In this document: positions 38,726 through 48,528 of the stretch, in pieces
Position numbering within the stretch: position 1 is the first letter of the stretch
Layout: every line of letters starts with the position of its first letter
Translations under genes and position numbers: made by a program
NCBI GenBank assembly: GCA_015066385.1
Contig: SVOJ01000011.1
Location: 1 to 64,000 of the forward strand
Reading direction: 5' to 3'
Source of the DNA: Oscillospiraceae bacterium
GTDB lineage: Bacteria > Bacillota > Clostridia > Oscillospirales > Acutalibacteraceae
DNA length: 64,000 bases
The notes under the pieces: model-generated
Database searches by the model: none
What the model was told of the DNA's origin: nothing
What the model saw: only the letters and a program-made list of their open reading frames with translations

Positions 38726-41700
38726 ATGACAAGAACACACAAAATCACACACCGTATCATGGCCCTTGTGCTTTGCGCGGTGCTTGTGCTGACCTCGGGC
38801 GGCACAGGTCTTGGCAGCATTCTCACAAGTGAGCTGTGGGACAGCCTTGCCCCCACGGCAGAAGCGGCAACTGCAAACAGTGCATCAACGCTGAAATCGG
38901 CAATTGAGGGTGCTTCTGCAACCGGCACAACAACCATTCAGCTGACTGGGAATATTACAGATCTCAGTTCTGCTTTGCCGCAAATAACCAAAAATATTAT
39001 CTTGGATTTGAATGGTTATTCCATCACACACAGTGTTTCTGCTACGCTTACAGGTGAGGGAAGCTCGGCATATCAGTTACCTTCCAATAATGCGGGCAGC
39101 TCTGTGACTACCGATACCTTGGGTTCTGCCTTTTTTACGGTAACCAGCAACGGCAAATTGCAGGTTATTAACTCATCATCTTCCACTGCTTCCAATATCA
39201 GTTTTTCGGCATATTGCAAGACGAATGTTGAGTTCAATCACTTTACAAACCAGGCATCCGTTAATATTTTTGAGAGCATCGGATCCGGTGTGCTTGTTCT
39301 TGGTGATCCCGACACAAGCAAAAACAATTTTACAATTTCTGCTTCAGCTGAAACCGATTTTGAAAAAAGAGGCTGGGCAACAGGTGACACGGTAGCCGGA
39401 TGTAATGCGTATTCAACTGCTCTGGCTGTTACGGTTGACTCAAAAGATGCCGTTTTGAAGATTTATCCAGGTATAACGGTTGAAAGTAAAGCATTCGCCG
39501 GTTACACAAATAACTATTCCGGACAGATGCGTTCTTATGCGATCAATGTCAATAATTGTAAGAGCTGTGATATTTACGGTGGTACCTTCAATGCAAAAGG
39601 TGAATTGAGAAACCGAGGTAACAGTAATAATAACACCGAGGCAAAGACCAGTTATTGTACTGCAATCAGAGTTGCAGCCGGCAATGTTTATGTTTTTGAT
39701 GCGGATGCAGATGCTTATTTTTATAGCGGTGCTGATACAAAGAAGAATTCCGTTCATAATGCAGCAGTTTATATTCCCGGGGCCTCTGCTCCGATTATTT
39801 ATGGCGGTTATTTTACAGCCAGCAGTGAGAAAAGCAGTGACAATGGTATTGATATTTCCTCTTATGCCATTGAGTCGGAAACCGCAGGCTGGTGTTATGC
39901 TCTTGTTGGCGAATCCCTTGTGTTTAACAGAGGTGCAACTGAAAGTAAAGTCGCTTCACCCTACAGTCAGTTTACTGTATTCTTCATGGCTGATCCGGTT
40001 ACAGAGAATGAAAAGTGGTATGGCTATTATGAGAGCATCAACGAGTGGACAAGTGATAATTATACCGCAGTCTACGGACTGAGCAGCGCCAGCCGTACAA
40101 ATGCCCAGCATAATGTTTATACCGATTATGCTGGTTCAGGTACAACAGAATTGAAGCCGAACAAATATAAGCGCACGGCTTATGAAGCTACCGGATGGAC
40201 TGCTGTGTTTGCCGGAACGAATGCACCGGTTTCCGGATTCAGCAGAGATAATGATCTGATCAATTCCGGTACCTTCGGCGGTACGGGTGGTACTGTATTT
40301 GTGCACCCCACATGGACACCGACCACATATACCGTAACTTATTTATGGGATAAAGCGGATAATATCACCCTCACGGACGAAAACGGAATAAAATATGAGA
40401 ACGGCCCCGTGGGGAAGAACTACAACATTGAAAGCACGCATACCCTGCTTACACCGACCCGTCCCGGCTATGATTTTACAGGTTGGCGTCCGACAGCCGA
40501 TTTCGGTGTTTTCCCGAACGGCACAAAATCATGGGATAAGACAATGCTGTATACAGCCGATAAGCCCCTGACCGGAAAATGGGACAATGTTTCCCTGCGC
40601 CCCGAGTGGACTCCGATCAATTACACCATCACCTTTGCAACCGATAAAAATGCGGACGGCTCGTATTCGTTCAACCCCACAGCCACTCTGCGTGACCCGG
40701 TTGACCCCGAAAAGATTGTATCTGCGGCGGCTTATGAAAACTATAACCTGCGTGACGGCGGTACATTGCCCTCTGTCTTTAAACCCGGTTACACATTCCA
40801 GAATTCATGGAAGGTTGTGAAGATTGAAAACGGTGGCGGTGCACCCGTCGGAAACGATATTCCGGTCGGCACATTCGGCTCGGTCTGGGGCAAACTGACC
40901 CTGCAGGCAAATCTTACGCCGAACAAATACACGGTCAACTATGTCATTCCCGATGATGCAAAGTTCATCGGATCGGCGCAGAAAGAAGTCACATTTGATG
41001 CACCCTACGGTGAACTGTCCAAGGCAGAACGCGAAGGCTATACCTTCCTTGGCTGGTCAACCGTTGAAGGCAGTGATGTGCCGAACGTTGATTCAACAAC
41101 CCCCTACACAACCGTCGGCGATGCCACACTGTATGCTTGCTGGTCTGCAGTCGGTTACGGTGTAAAACTTTATTATTACAACTCTGAAGGACAAAAAACA
41201 CCGTTGAATGACGGCAATCCGATCAATGTGATATATGATCAGCCTTACGGCGCACAGTTGACTGAACTGCAACCCGATGATGATCGCAGACCCGGTTGGA
41301 AATTCAATGCATGGCTTACTGCAGACGGGCAAGTGGTAACTGCAGACACGATTTACAAAATTGCAGGCAACAGCGAACTGTATGCCGATCTTGTAGAAGC
41401 CACCTACTATCTGACCTTTGATGAAAACGGCGGTTCTGCGGTTACGGATTTCTCCTATACTGTAAGTAATATCATTACTTTGCCCACCAGTGTCAAGACC
41501 GGTTATGAACTGCGTTGGAAAGCGCAGAACAGCGCAGGCAGATGGACTGCCGGCTCCCTTTATGCACCCGGTGAATATACGGGTGAGTACGGTACCGTTG
41601 AATTTATTGCAGACTGGACACTTGCACAATACAAGATCACACTCGAAGCCAACGGCGGTGCCTGCAGCTACGGTGAAATCAATTATAACTATGAAACTGC

Positions 41701-44700
41701 AATCAATGCAGATGAATTTGCAGGCAAATATACCCCCACCCGCGCGGGTTATATATTCGACGGTTGGTTTGTTAAGGAAAGTGTCGGCTCCTGGACTGTA
41801 AGTGCCGAACCGATTGCATCTTTCGACAAGGAAAATCACGGCAATGTCACGCTGGTCGCAAAGTGGACACCTGAAGAATATACTCTTACCTTTGATCTGA
41901 ACGGCGGCGAATATGAGGGTGCAAAGGAATATGCCGTCACCTACACCATCGAAGACGAAATTCCCATGTTTGCACCCACCAGAACGGCTTACACATTCAA
42001 TCAGTGGGTCGTTGCGGACGGCACTCATATCGGCACTGTCTGGTCTGCCGGTACCTATATTCAGAAAGATGACGTTCTGACCGAAAAATACGGCGATGTA
42101 ACATTGATCGCACAATGGACTCCGATTAACTATACCATTTCCTTTAATGCGAACGGCGGTTCCGAAGAGTGGAATTACAACACATACAATACCGTACAGG
42201 CATATACATTGCCGACCAGTGTCAGACCGGGTTACACCTTCAAGGGATGGATTCCCGCCACGGATGCCGGCAGCTGGAAAGCCGATACAACCTATGATGC
42301 AGGTTATTCGGTCGGTGGAATGTACGGCAACGTCAGTTTTACTGCTGATTGGATTGCCGAAGATTTTACCGCAACGCTGGATGCCAACGGCGGTGAACTT
42401 GCCGAAACATCGGTCGGTTATACCGTTCTTGCCGATACTGCATTGCCTGCTCCCGTCCGTGACGGTTATGCGTTTGCTGGCTGGCGCGTGGTTGAAACTG
42501 TCGGTTCCTGGAAAAAAGATAATATTGTTTCGTCCGTTGAACAAGGTAATTACGGCAATGTCAGCCTGATTGCAGAATGGACTGCAATTCCGTATGATGC
42601 CACATTCTATTCGCAGAATACCCTGCAGTCAGAACTTACGGTAGAAGATTACACAGTCGAAAACGGCATCACCCTTCCCTCAATCAGCCGTGACCACTAC
42701 ACCTTTATGGGGTGGCAGCCTGTTGAGAGTGTCGGCTCGTGGGATGCTTCGCTGATTTACACGGCAAAGGAATATCCGGATGCATGGGGTGCAGTGCAGT
42801 TCAACGCTGTATGGGAAGTTTATACCTACACTGTTGAATGGAAAAATGAAGACGGCACTCTGCTTGAAAAAGATGAAAAAGTCGAATACGGTACACTTCC
42901 CGCCTATGACGGTGCAACACCCGAAAAACCTGCCGATGCGCAATACACGTACACCTTTGTCGGTTGGGATCCTGCCGTAACACCCGTAACAGGTGAAAAC
43001 GGCACAACCTATATCTATACTGCTGTATACGCACAGACTGTCAACGCCTATACCGTTACATGGCAGTATGATACGGATGAAGATGATTCCACTCCGCTTG
43101 CAATCGTGACAGATACTTTCAACTACGGCGAAATGCCCGTCTTCAAAGGCGGTATTCCCGTCAGAGAAAGCAGTGACGAATCTGACCATGTATGGCAGTT
43201 TATGGGTTGGTCACCTGCGGTTTCTGCAGTAACGGGTGATGTGACCTATACGGCAATCTTTGAAAAGAATGAAGATCCCATTACCATCACATGGCATATT
43301 GACGGTGATGCGCATGTGACGTACGGTGTCACCGGTTCCGTTCCCGTATATCCCACCACACCCGCCAAGACAGACGAGGGTGGCTACAGATACACCTTCA
43401 AAGGCTGGGCTGCTGTTGAAAACGGCACAATCCTTGATTCTCTTCCCGCATTGGGTGATGACGATGTATCTTACTATGCCGTATTTACAAGCAGTGCAAT
43501 TCCCTACACCGCAACATTGATCGGCAACGGCGGAACGGTTGAAAGAGATACCGAAACCTATGCCGTAGAAGGCGATGCGCTGGAACTGCCCGTTCCCGTG
43601 CGTGACGGTTACACCTTTGTCGGTTGGAAACCGCTTGCAAAAGTCGGCAACTGGGATGAAAATACGCTCTACAATGCCGGTGTTCTCGGCGGTATGATCG
43701 GTGATGTAACCCTCGTTGCACAGTGGCAGGCAACCGAATACACCGTTACGGTCTATCCCGCAAACGGTGAAGCCGAATATGATTTGACTTATACCATTGA
43801 CGGCACACAGACACTGCCCACCGTTACCCGTGAGGGATATACGTTTACGGGTTGGTATGTCTTGCTGGGCGAAGGCAGTTGGAAACAGGGTCAGGTGCTT
43901 GACCTGAATGAAAGCCTTGCAAATGCCTACGGTAATCTGACCGTACAGGCACAGTGGCAGGTTAATCGCTATACCGTCACATGGGTCATTGACGGTACAT
44001 TTGCTACCGAAACCTATGCTTACGGCGCGGCCATTGCACAGCGTACCGTCCCCGAAAAACTCGGTTATATTGCTGCATGGGATGTCGGCACACTGCCGCA
44101 GGTCATGCCCGCTGAAAATCTTGTAATCACGGCTGTTTATACGCTCCGTGAATACACAATTACTTACAATGCAAACGGCGGCGAAATGCCTGCAAACTAT
44201 CCCACGGTTTACAACATCACCTCCACCGATGCACTGCCCGTACCCACCAAGGCAGGTAGCCTGTTTGCAGGCTGGCAGGTTGTCAGCGAAGGCGGTAACT
44301 GGATTCTTAACACCACCACCGCCGCATCCGCAACCCTTGCGGGACGTTACGGCAATGTGTCCCTGAAAGCGGTATGGACACCCACCATTCATGCAATCAC
44401 ATGGGTCATTGACGGCAAGGAACGAATCGCACACTGGTACTATGGCGCAATGCCCTCTTATGACGGCACACCTGTAAAACCGCAGGATGCACAGTATACC
44501 TACACGTTTGCAGGCTGGGATAAGGAAATTGTCACCGTAACGGGGGATGCAGTCTATACGGCCCTGTTTGATTCTGTTGTTCGCAAGTATCCCGTCACAT
44601 GGATGCTTGATGATAAGGTACTTGAAGTCAAAGAATATGCTTACGGCGAAACACCTGATTTCTCCGGTGCAGATCCCATCAAACCCGCCAATGAACTGTA

Positions 44701-45688
44701 TGCCTACACCTTTGCAGGCTGGACGCCCGAAATCACTGCAATTGAAGGTCCGCAGACCTATTATGCACAGTTCACCGTTTATCGTTTTGTACAGAGCGTG
44801 GTGCTTGATTACTCCAATGTAACGCTTGTCAACGGCGGTACTCTGCAATTGACTGTCAGCGTATATCCCTTCAATGCGGATGATCCTTCCGTAGAATGGT
44901 TCTCGCTGGATGATTCCATTGCAACGGTCGATTCCAACGGCTTTGTAACGGCTGTCGGTGTCGGCAGCACAAGCATCTGCGTACGCAGTCTGGAAAATCC
45001 CGAACTTGTGGCATTCTGCACCATCCGCGTTACACCGATTTATGTGTCCTGGCTTGAAATCACGGCAACGTCTTCAACAACGCTTGCCATCGGCGAAACG
45101 GTTCAGCTCGGATACATTCTTCGTCCCGATAATGCAACCAACATTGCAGTTAACTGGGTTTCCATGGATGCCAAAGTTGCCATTGTCGGCAAGACAGGTC
45201 TTGTTACCCTTGTCGGCGAAGGCACAACCAGAATCTATTGCTACTCTGCAGACGGTTATTGCACTGCTTCCATCTCCGTAACCGGGTTGCCGGATGCAAC
45301 ACAGGACGATGAAGAAGAGGAAAAATATGTCATCGTATGGTTCCCGATGAGTCAGGCCGCAGGTGGTTATATCATCGATGGTAAGACCTTTGAAGAAAAC
45401 ACCATCAAGATTCCGTACGGCTCCGATATCAGTTTCCAATTGGTCAACAACAAGGGATACACCGTCAAGGTTAACGGCAGCGGTGCATATTATCCTGATG
45501 CTGAAGGCTATTACACCGTTCACAATGTCACCGAAGATATTTCCATTCTGGTCTTTACTTCCGGTGATAACATTCTGGATGATGAAATCAACAACGATCC
45601 GGGAGAAAAGAAGACATTCTTCGAAAAACTCGGCGATTTCTTCCGCAAGATCGTTCTTTGGTTCAGAAGTCTGTTTGGACTGAACTGA
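38726..45688 (+). CDS. Giant (~2,320 aa) secreted multi-B-repeat surface protein: beta-helix-like N-terminus, ~19 InlB-type B-repeats, 2 BIG_2-like domains, amphipathic C-terminal tail
   Basis: ATG at 38726 (MTRTHKITHRIMALVLCAVLVLTSGG signal peptide); repeated NGG...GYTFxGW...YGNVxLxAxWTP modules; BIG_2-like VSVYPFNADDPSVEWFSLDDSIATVDSNGFVTAVGVGS; tail KTFFEKLGDFFRKIVLWFRSLFGLN. Confidence 0.92.
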   Translation: MTRTHKITHRIMALVLCAVLVLTSGGTGLGSILTSELWDSLAPTAEAATANSASTLKSAIEGASATGTTTIQLTGNITDLSSALPQITKNIILDLNGYSITHSVSATLTGEGSSAYQLPSNNAGSSVTTDTLGSAFFTVTSNGKLQVINSSSSTASNISFSAYCKTNVEFNHFTNQASVNIFESIGSGVLVLGDPDTSKNNFTISASAETDFEKRGWATGDTVAGCNAYSTALAVTVDSKDAVLKIYPGITVESKAFAGYTNNYSGQMRSYAINVNNCKSCDIYGGTFNAKGELRNRGNSNNNTEAKTSYCTAIRVAAGNVYVFDADADAYFYSGADTKKNSVHNAAVYIPGASAPIIYGGYFTASSEKSSDNGIDISSYAIESETAGWCYALVGESLVFNRGATESKVASPYSQFTVFFMADPVTENEKWYGYYESINEWTSDNYTAVYGLSSASRTNAQHNVYTDYAGSGTTELKPNKYKRTAYEATGWTAVFAGTNAPVSGFSRDNDLINSGTFGGTGGTVFVHPTWTPTTYTVTYLWDKADNITLTDENGIKYENGPVGKNYNIESTHTLLTPTRPGYDFTGWRPTADFGVFPNGTKSWDKTMLYTADKPLTGKWDNVSLRPEWTPINYTITFATDKNADGSYSFNPTATLRDPVDPEKIVSAAAYENYNLRDGGTLPSVFKPGYTFQNSWKVVKIENGGGAPVGNDIPVGTFGSVWGKLTLQANLTPNKYTVNYVIPDDAKFIGSAQKEVTFDAPYGELSKAEREGYTFLGWSTVEGSDVPNVDSTTPYTTVGDATLYACWSAVGYGVKLYYYNSEGQKTPLNDGNPINVIYDQPYGAQLTELQPDDDRRPGWKFNAWLTADGQVVTADTIYKIAGNSELYADLVEATYYLTFDENGGSAVTDFSYTVSNIITLPTSVKTGYELRWKAQNSAGRWTAGSLYAPGEYTGEYGTVEFIADWTLAQYKITLEANGGACSYGEINYNYETAINADEFAGKYTPTRAGYIFDGWFVKESVGSWTVSAEPIASFDKENHGNVTLVAKWTPEEYTLTFDLNGGEYEGAKEYAVTYTIEDEIPMFAPTRTAYTFNQWVVADGTHIGTVWSAGTYIQKDDVLTEKYGDVTLIAQWTPINYTISFNANGGSEEWNYNTYNTVQAYTLPTSVRPGYTFKGWIPATDAGSWKADTTYDAGYSVGGMYGNVSFTADWIAEDFTATLDANGGELAETSVGYTVLADTALPAPVRDGYAFAGWRVVETVGSWKKDNIVSSVEQGNYGNVSLIAEWTAIPYDATFYSQNTLQSELTVEDYTVENGITLPSISRDHYTFMGWQPVESVGSWDASLIYTAKEYPDAWGAVQFNAVWEVYTYTVEWKNEDGTLLEKDEKVEYGTLPAYDGATPEKPADAQYTYTFVGWDPAVTPVTGENGTTYIYTAVYAQTVNAYTVTWQYDTDEDDSTPLAIVTDTFNYGEMPVFKGGIPVRESSDESDHVWQFMGWSPAVSAVTGDVTYTAIFEKNEDPITITWHIDGDAHVTYGVTGSVPVYPTTPAKTDEGGYRYTFKGWAAVENGTILDSLPALGDDDVSYYAVFTSSAIPYTATLIGNGGTVERDTETYAVEGDALELPVPVRDGYTFVGWKPLAKVGNWDENTLYNAGVLGGMIGDVTLVAQWQATEYTVTVYPANGEAEYDLTYTIDGTQTLPTVTREGYTFTGWYVLLGEGSWKQGQVLDLNESLANAYGNLTVQAQWQVNRYTVTWVIDGTFATETYAYGAAIAQRTVPEKLGYIAAWDVGTLPQVMPAENLVITAVYTLREYTITYNANGGEMPANYPTVYNITSTDALPVPTKAGSLFAGWQVVSEGGNWILNTTTAASATLAGRYGNVSLKAVWTPTIHAITWVIDGKERIAHWYYGAMPSYDGTPVKPQDAQYTYTFAGWDKEIVTVTGDAVYTALFDSVVRKYPVTWMLDDKVLEVKEYAYGETPDFSGADPIKPANELYAYTFAGWTPEITAIEGPQTYYAQFTVYRFVQSVVLDYSNVTLVNGGTLQLTVSVYPFNADDPSVEWFSLDDSIATVDSNGFVTAVGVGSTSICVRSLENPELVAFCTIRVTPIYVSWLEITATSSTTLAIGETVQLGYILRPDNATNIAVNWVSMDAKVAIVGKTGLVTLVGEGTTRIYCYSADGYCTASISVTGLPDATQDDEEEEKYVIVWFPMSQAAGGYIIDGKTFEENTIKIPYGSDISFQLVNNKGYTVKVNGSGAYYPDAEGYYTVHNVTEDISILVFTSGDNILDDEINNDPGEKKTFFEKLGDFFRKIVLWFRSLFGLN
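40320..44785 (+). repeat. Tandem InlB B-repeat (Flg_new-type) coding array, about 19 modules of ~60-100 aa in two subtypes
   Basis: Counted by eye in the translated ORF; boundaries marked by recurring WTP/WQA/F-x-x followed by xYTxT. Confidence 0.8.
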
Positions 45689-45701
45689 GCAAATACATGA
45701 A

Positions 45702-45730
45702 AAGGGGGCTGTGAAAACAGCCTCTTTTTT
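45702..45730 (+). terminator. Rho-independent terminator after giant surface protein
   Basis: AAAGGGGGCTGT-GAAA-ACAGCCTCTTTTTT. Confidence 0.75.
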
Positions 45731-45755
45731 GGTGGAAAGGTTAGGGAATTGACAA

Positions 45756-45778
45756 ATAAATTACGGTTTGTCGGGGAG
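45756..45778 (+). repeat. Solo terminal sequence of the ATAAATTACGGTTTRTCGGGGAG repeat family
   Basis: ATAAATTACGGTTTGTCGGGGAG matches ends of the elements at 15466-15733, 38225-38545 and 62209-62476. Confidence 0.65.
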
Positions 45779-45827
45779 ATTCATCTGCCCGCTAACCCGT
45801 ACATTGCTTGACTTTTCATTTTTCGTA

Positions 45828-45866
45828 AAAAAAACGACCTGCCGTTTTTTGCCCGGCAGGTCCATG
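45828..45866 (-). terminator. Terminator of sulfatase gene
   Basis: Minus strand GGACCTGCCGGGCAAAAAACGGCAGGTCGTTTTTTTT. Confidence 0.8.
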
Positions 45867-45880
45867 TTTTTGTGTATTGT

Positions 45881-47188
45881 TTATCTTTTCGGTGTCTTGT
45901 GAAAAACGGGTTCTTTTTCGCCCGCATTGATCATTTCCCGGGCAAGCAGGGAACGCATCTCCTGCAAAACAGTCTTATGTTTTTTGCTGTTAGCAAGGTT
46001 CGTTTTTTCAAGCGGATCGTTGATAATGTCATATAAAAAGTCATCAAAATAATGTGTTGCACTGTGCCCCAGTTGTCCTGAGCCAAGCGCGCGTGCGGAA
46101 TATTTCCATTTTTTTGTGCGCACACATCGACCAATCTGCGATTCGCTGATCTGCACAAAAACACAGTCGCGTTCATCTGTCTTATATCCGTTTACAGGCA
46201 GAATCCTGCCCGCATAACTGTCGGGTATCGGAATTCCTGCCAGATGCAACAAAGTCGGCGGCAGGTCTATAAGGCTGACAAGATTTTCGCAGGTGTTCGC
46301 TTTTTGAACGGCACCGCCGCCGAACACAAGCGGGGTGTGAATGCACGAATCGTGACAACTTCGTTTGTATTCGGCATTGCGTGTTTTGAAATGACAACCG
46401 TGGTCGCTTGTATACACAATCACCGTGTTGTCATATATGCCCTTTTCTTTTAAAGCAGCAACCAACCTGCCAACGTTGTCATCCAGAGCATGAATGGCAG
46501 CAACATAGTCGGGATATTCCTCTTTGTAATCGCCGTTTAAAAAGGTCAGATCATCGGGCAGAGGGTAGTTGCGGTATTGTTCCACAAGCTCTTCCGGTCC
46601 CTCAAAATGTTTATGATCGTTCTGATGATGCGGCTCAAGTTGCGAAAGAAAGATGAAAAAAGGCTTTTCGGGATTGTGATTTTCAATGTATTCAAGTGCA
46701 AAATCGTTGATACAATCTGCTCTGTAGCCTTTGAAATCAATCCTGTTGCCGTTTTCGTCAAACACATAACCGTCATAACCATGGGAGGTAAACTCCAGCA
46801 CATCCGCGGCTCGCCAATACTTGTAACCGCCTTGTTTTTCTTTGGGGACGGCGGTTTTTTCGCAGTGAAAACCGATACCGTCATAGCGGTCGGATGCAAG
46901 ATGCCATTTGCCGATATATGCCGTGTCATAGCCGTTTTCATTGAAGATGTCGGCAAGTGTTTTTGTGCCCTGTTGCAACGGAATACCGTTCCAATAGCAC
47001 TTGTTCTGTGTGGCATACTGCCCGGTCTGCAAGCAGGCACGAGCAGGTCCGCAGACAGGTTGACAGGTATAGGAATCCGAAAAACGGATGCCGTCATTAC
47101 CCAAACCCCACACATGCGGCATGAGGGTTTCATTCAATGTGTCCCAACGCTGTTGGTCGGAAAAATAAAAAATAATATTCGGTTTCAT
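45881..47188 (-). CDS. Type I sulfatase
   Basis: MKPNIIFYFSDQQRWD, CQPVCGPARACLQTGQ (C-x-P-x-R formylglycine motif), VIVYTSDHGCH. ATG at 47188. Confidence 0.92.
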   Translation of the reverse strand: MKPNIIFYFSDQQRWDTLNETLMPHVWGLGNDGIRFSDSYTCQPVCGPARACLQTGQYATQNKCYWNGIPLQQGTKTLADIFNENGYDTAYIGKWHLASDRYDGIGFHCEKTAVPKEKQGGYKYWRAADVLEFTSHGYDGYVFDENGNRIDFKGYRADCINDFALEYIENHNPEKPFFIFLSQLEPHHQNDHKHFEGPEELVEQYRNYPLPDDLTFLNGDYKEEYPDYVAAIHALDDNVGRLVAALKEKGIYDNTVIVYTSDHGCHFKTRNAEYKRSCHDSCIHTPLVFGGGAVQKANTCENLVSLIDLPPTLLHLAGIPIPDSYAGRILPVNGYKTDERDCVFVQISESQIGRCVRTKKWKYSARALGSGQLGHSATHYFDDFLYDIINDPLEKTNLANSKKHKTVLQEMRSLLAREMINAGEKEPVFHKTPKR

Positions 47189-47189
47189 T

Positions 47190-48479
47190 TTAAATCCCCG
47201 CCATTGTATTCCAATCGATTTCGATGCCGTCAAACATCGGCACAAGGCGGGTCATCATCATGCGGTGTCGCATATACGGGTGATACTGCAAGCCGAGTAC
47301 GGCAAGTTCATCCGTAACACCGATTTCTTTTGCTGTTGTTGCACAGCCTGCCTTTTTCATCAATGCGGTCAATTCTTCCACAGACGGCAGTTCTTCGTTG
47401 ATGATGCGGCAGATTTCCTGCCGGTTGCTTGCTAAAATTTCGGGACTCGTTTCGTCCGTAACGGTCGGCGTGTTGTATTTTTCAACCTCACTGCGGAAGT
47501 TTTCGCCGTAGACTGCATAGACCTTGTCCCAATCGGTTGTATCTTCCACAAAAACGGGATTTTTTATTTTTGCCAGTTCTTTATAAAGACGGGTGCACAT
47601 CAGCGTGGCAACACCGCACTTTTTGCCGTGGAAGTCAGAAAGCAGTCCTTGTTCTAATTTTTTACATTCCCAGAAATGCGATACCACGTGTTCCGCACCT
47701 GAAGCGGCGCGGGTGGTGTCGCCGAGTTTCATGGCAAGTCCCGTCAGAATTAAGCCTTCAAAAATCGCTTCTGCGGCTTGCTCATCTTCGCTTGTTACCT
47801 TATCGGCAAGTGATACCGCACGCATCAGCCCGTCTTTTGTAACGGCGGCAACACGTTCGCACATGGGTTCTCCGATGGTTAATTTTGCAATTTTCCAATC
47901 AACAAGGGCTGTGTATTTTGCAATCATATCGCCGAAGCCCGCACTTTTAAGTTCGGCGGGGGCTTTTGCAAGAATTGCCGTGTCACCGATGATGACGGAC
48001 GGCTGTTTGGCAGGGTAGGAGATTTTGAAATTATTCGCTGTCAACGGACTTGTCACCGATGCAAAACCGTCCATGGACGGAGCGGTTGCAAAAATGGCAA
48101 AGTCCTTGTTCGCCACAAATGCGGCGCGGCGGCAAATGTCATTGAGTGACCCTGTGCCGACAGATAAAATGCCGCCGACATCCGCAGAAAGTTTTGCAAT
48201 GTTCTCGGCTTCTTCGTATTCCGCAACACGCAGGTCGTCAAAGATTCTGGTTTTGATGTTGAATCCGTTGTTTTGCAGAATATCAAGAATTCCTTCAGCG
48301 GCTTTCAATGTGTTGTTGTCGGCAACCACAAGAATATCGCTCGGGAAGTTGTTTCTTTTCAGAATGTCAGCCGTCTGTTGCAACAAACCGCTGCCGACGG
48401 CAACATCTTTTATGTCGCATTCGTGCTTTTGACCGCAGGGGCAGTTCTGCATTTTTGCAAGTAAGTTTGATAAATCCAT
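47190..48479 (-). CDS. sn-glycerol-1-phosphate dehydrogenase family (AraM/EgsA-like)
   Basis: VGTGSLNDICRRAAFVANKDFAIFATAPSMDGFASVTSPLT, SGFGDMIAKYTALVDWKIA, SGAEHVVSHFWE (metal-binding His region). ATG at 48479. Confidence 0.87.
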   Translation of the reverse strand: MDLSNLLAKMQNCPCGQKHECDIKDVAVGSGLLQQTADILKRNNFPSDILVVADNNTLKAAEGILDILQNNGFNIKTRIFDDLRVAEYEEAENIAKLSADVGGILSVGTGSLNDICRRAAFVANKDFAIFATAPSMDGFASVTSPLTANNFKISYPAKQPSVIIGDTAILAKAPAELKSAGFGDMIAKYTALVDWKIAKLTIGEPMCERVAAVTKDGLMRAVSLADKVTSEDEQAAEAIFEGLILTGLAMKLGDTTRAASGAEHVVSHFWECKKLEQGLLSDFHGKKCGVATLMCTRLYKELAKIKNPVFVEDTTDWDKVYAVYGENFRSEVEKYNTPTVTDETSPEILASNRQEICRIINEELPSVEELTALMKKAGCATTAKEIGVTDELAVLGLQYHPYMRHRMMMTRLVPMFDGIEIDWNTMAGI

Positions 48480-48528
48480 AGTATTACCTATAAAACCGGG
48501 ATCAGATGACCCCGGTTCCTTTCGTTTT

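Noticed and set aside
41093-44848. Large minus-strand ORFs 41093-42544 and 43211-44848
   Set aside because: Antisense to the B-repeat array; their internal similarity merely mirrors the repeats.
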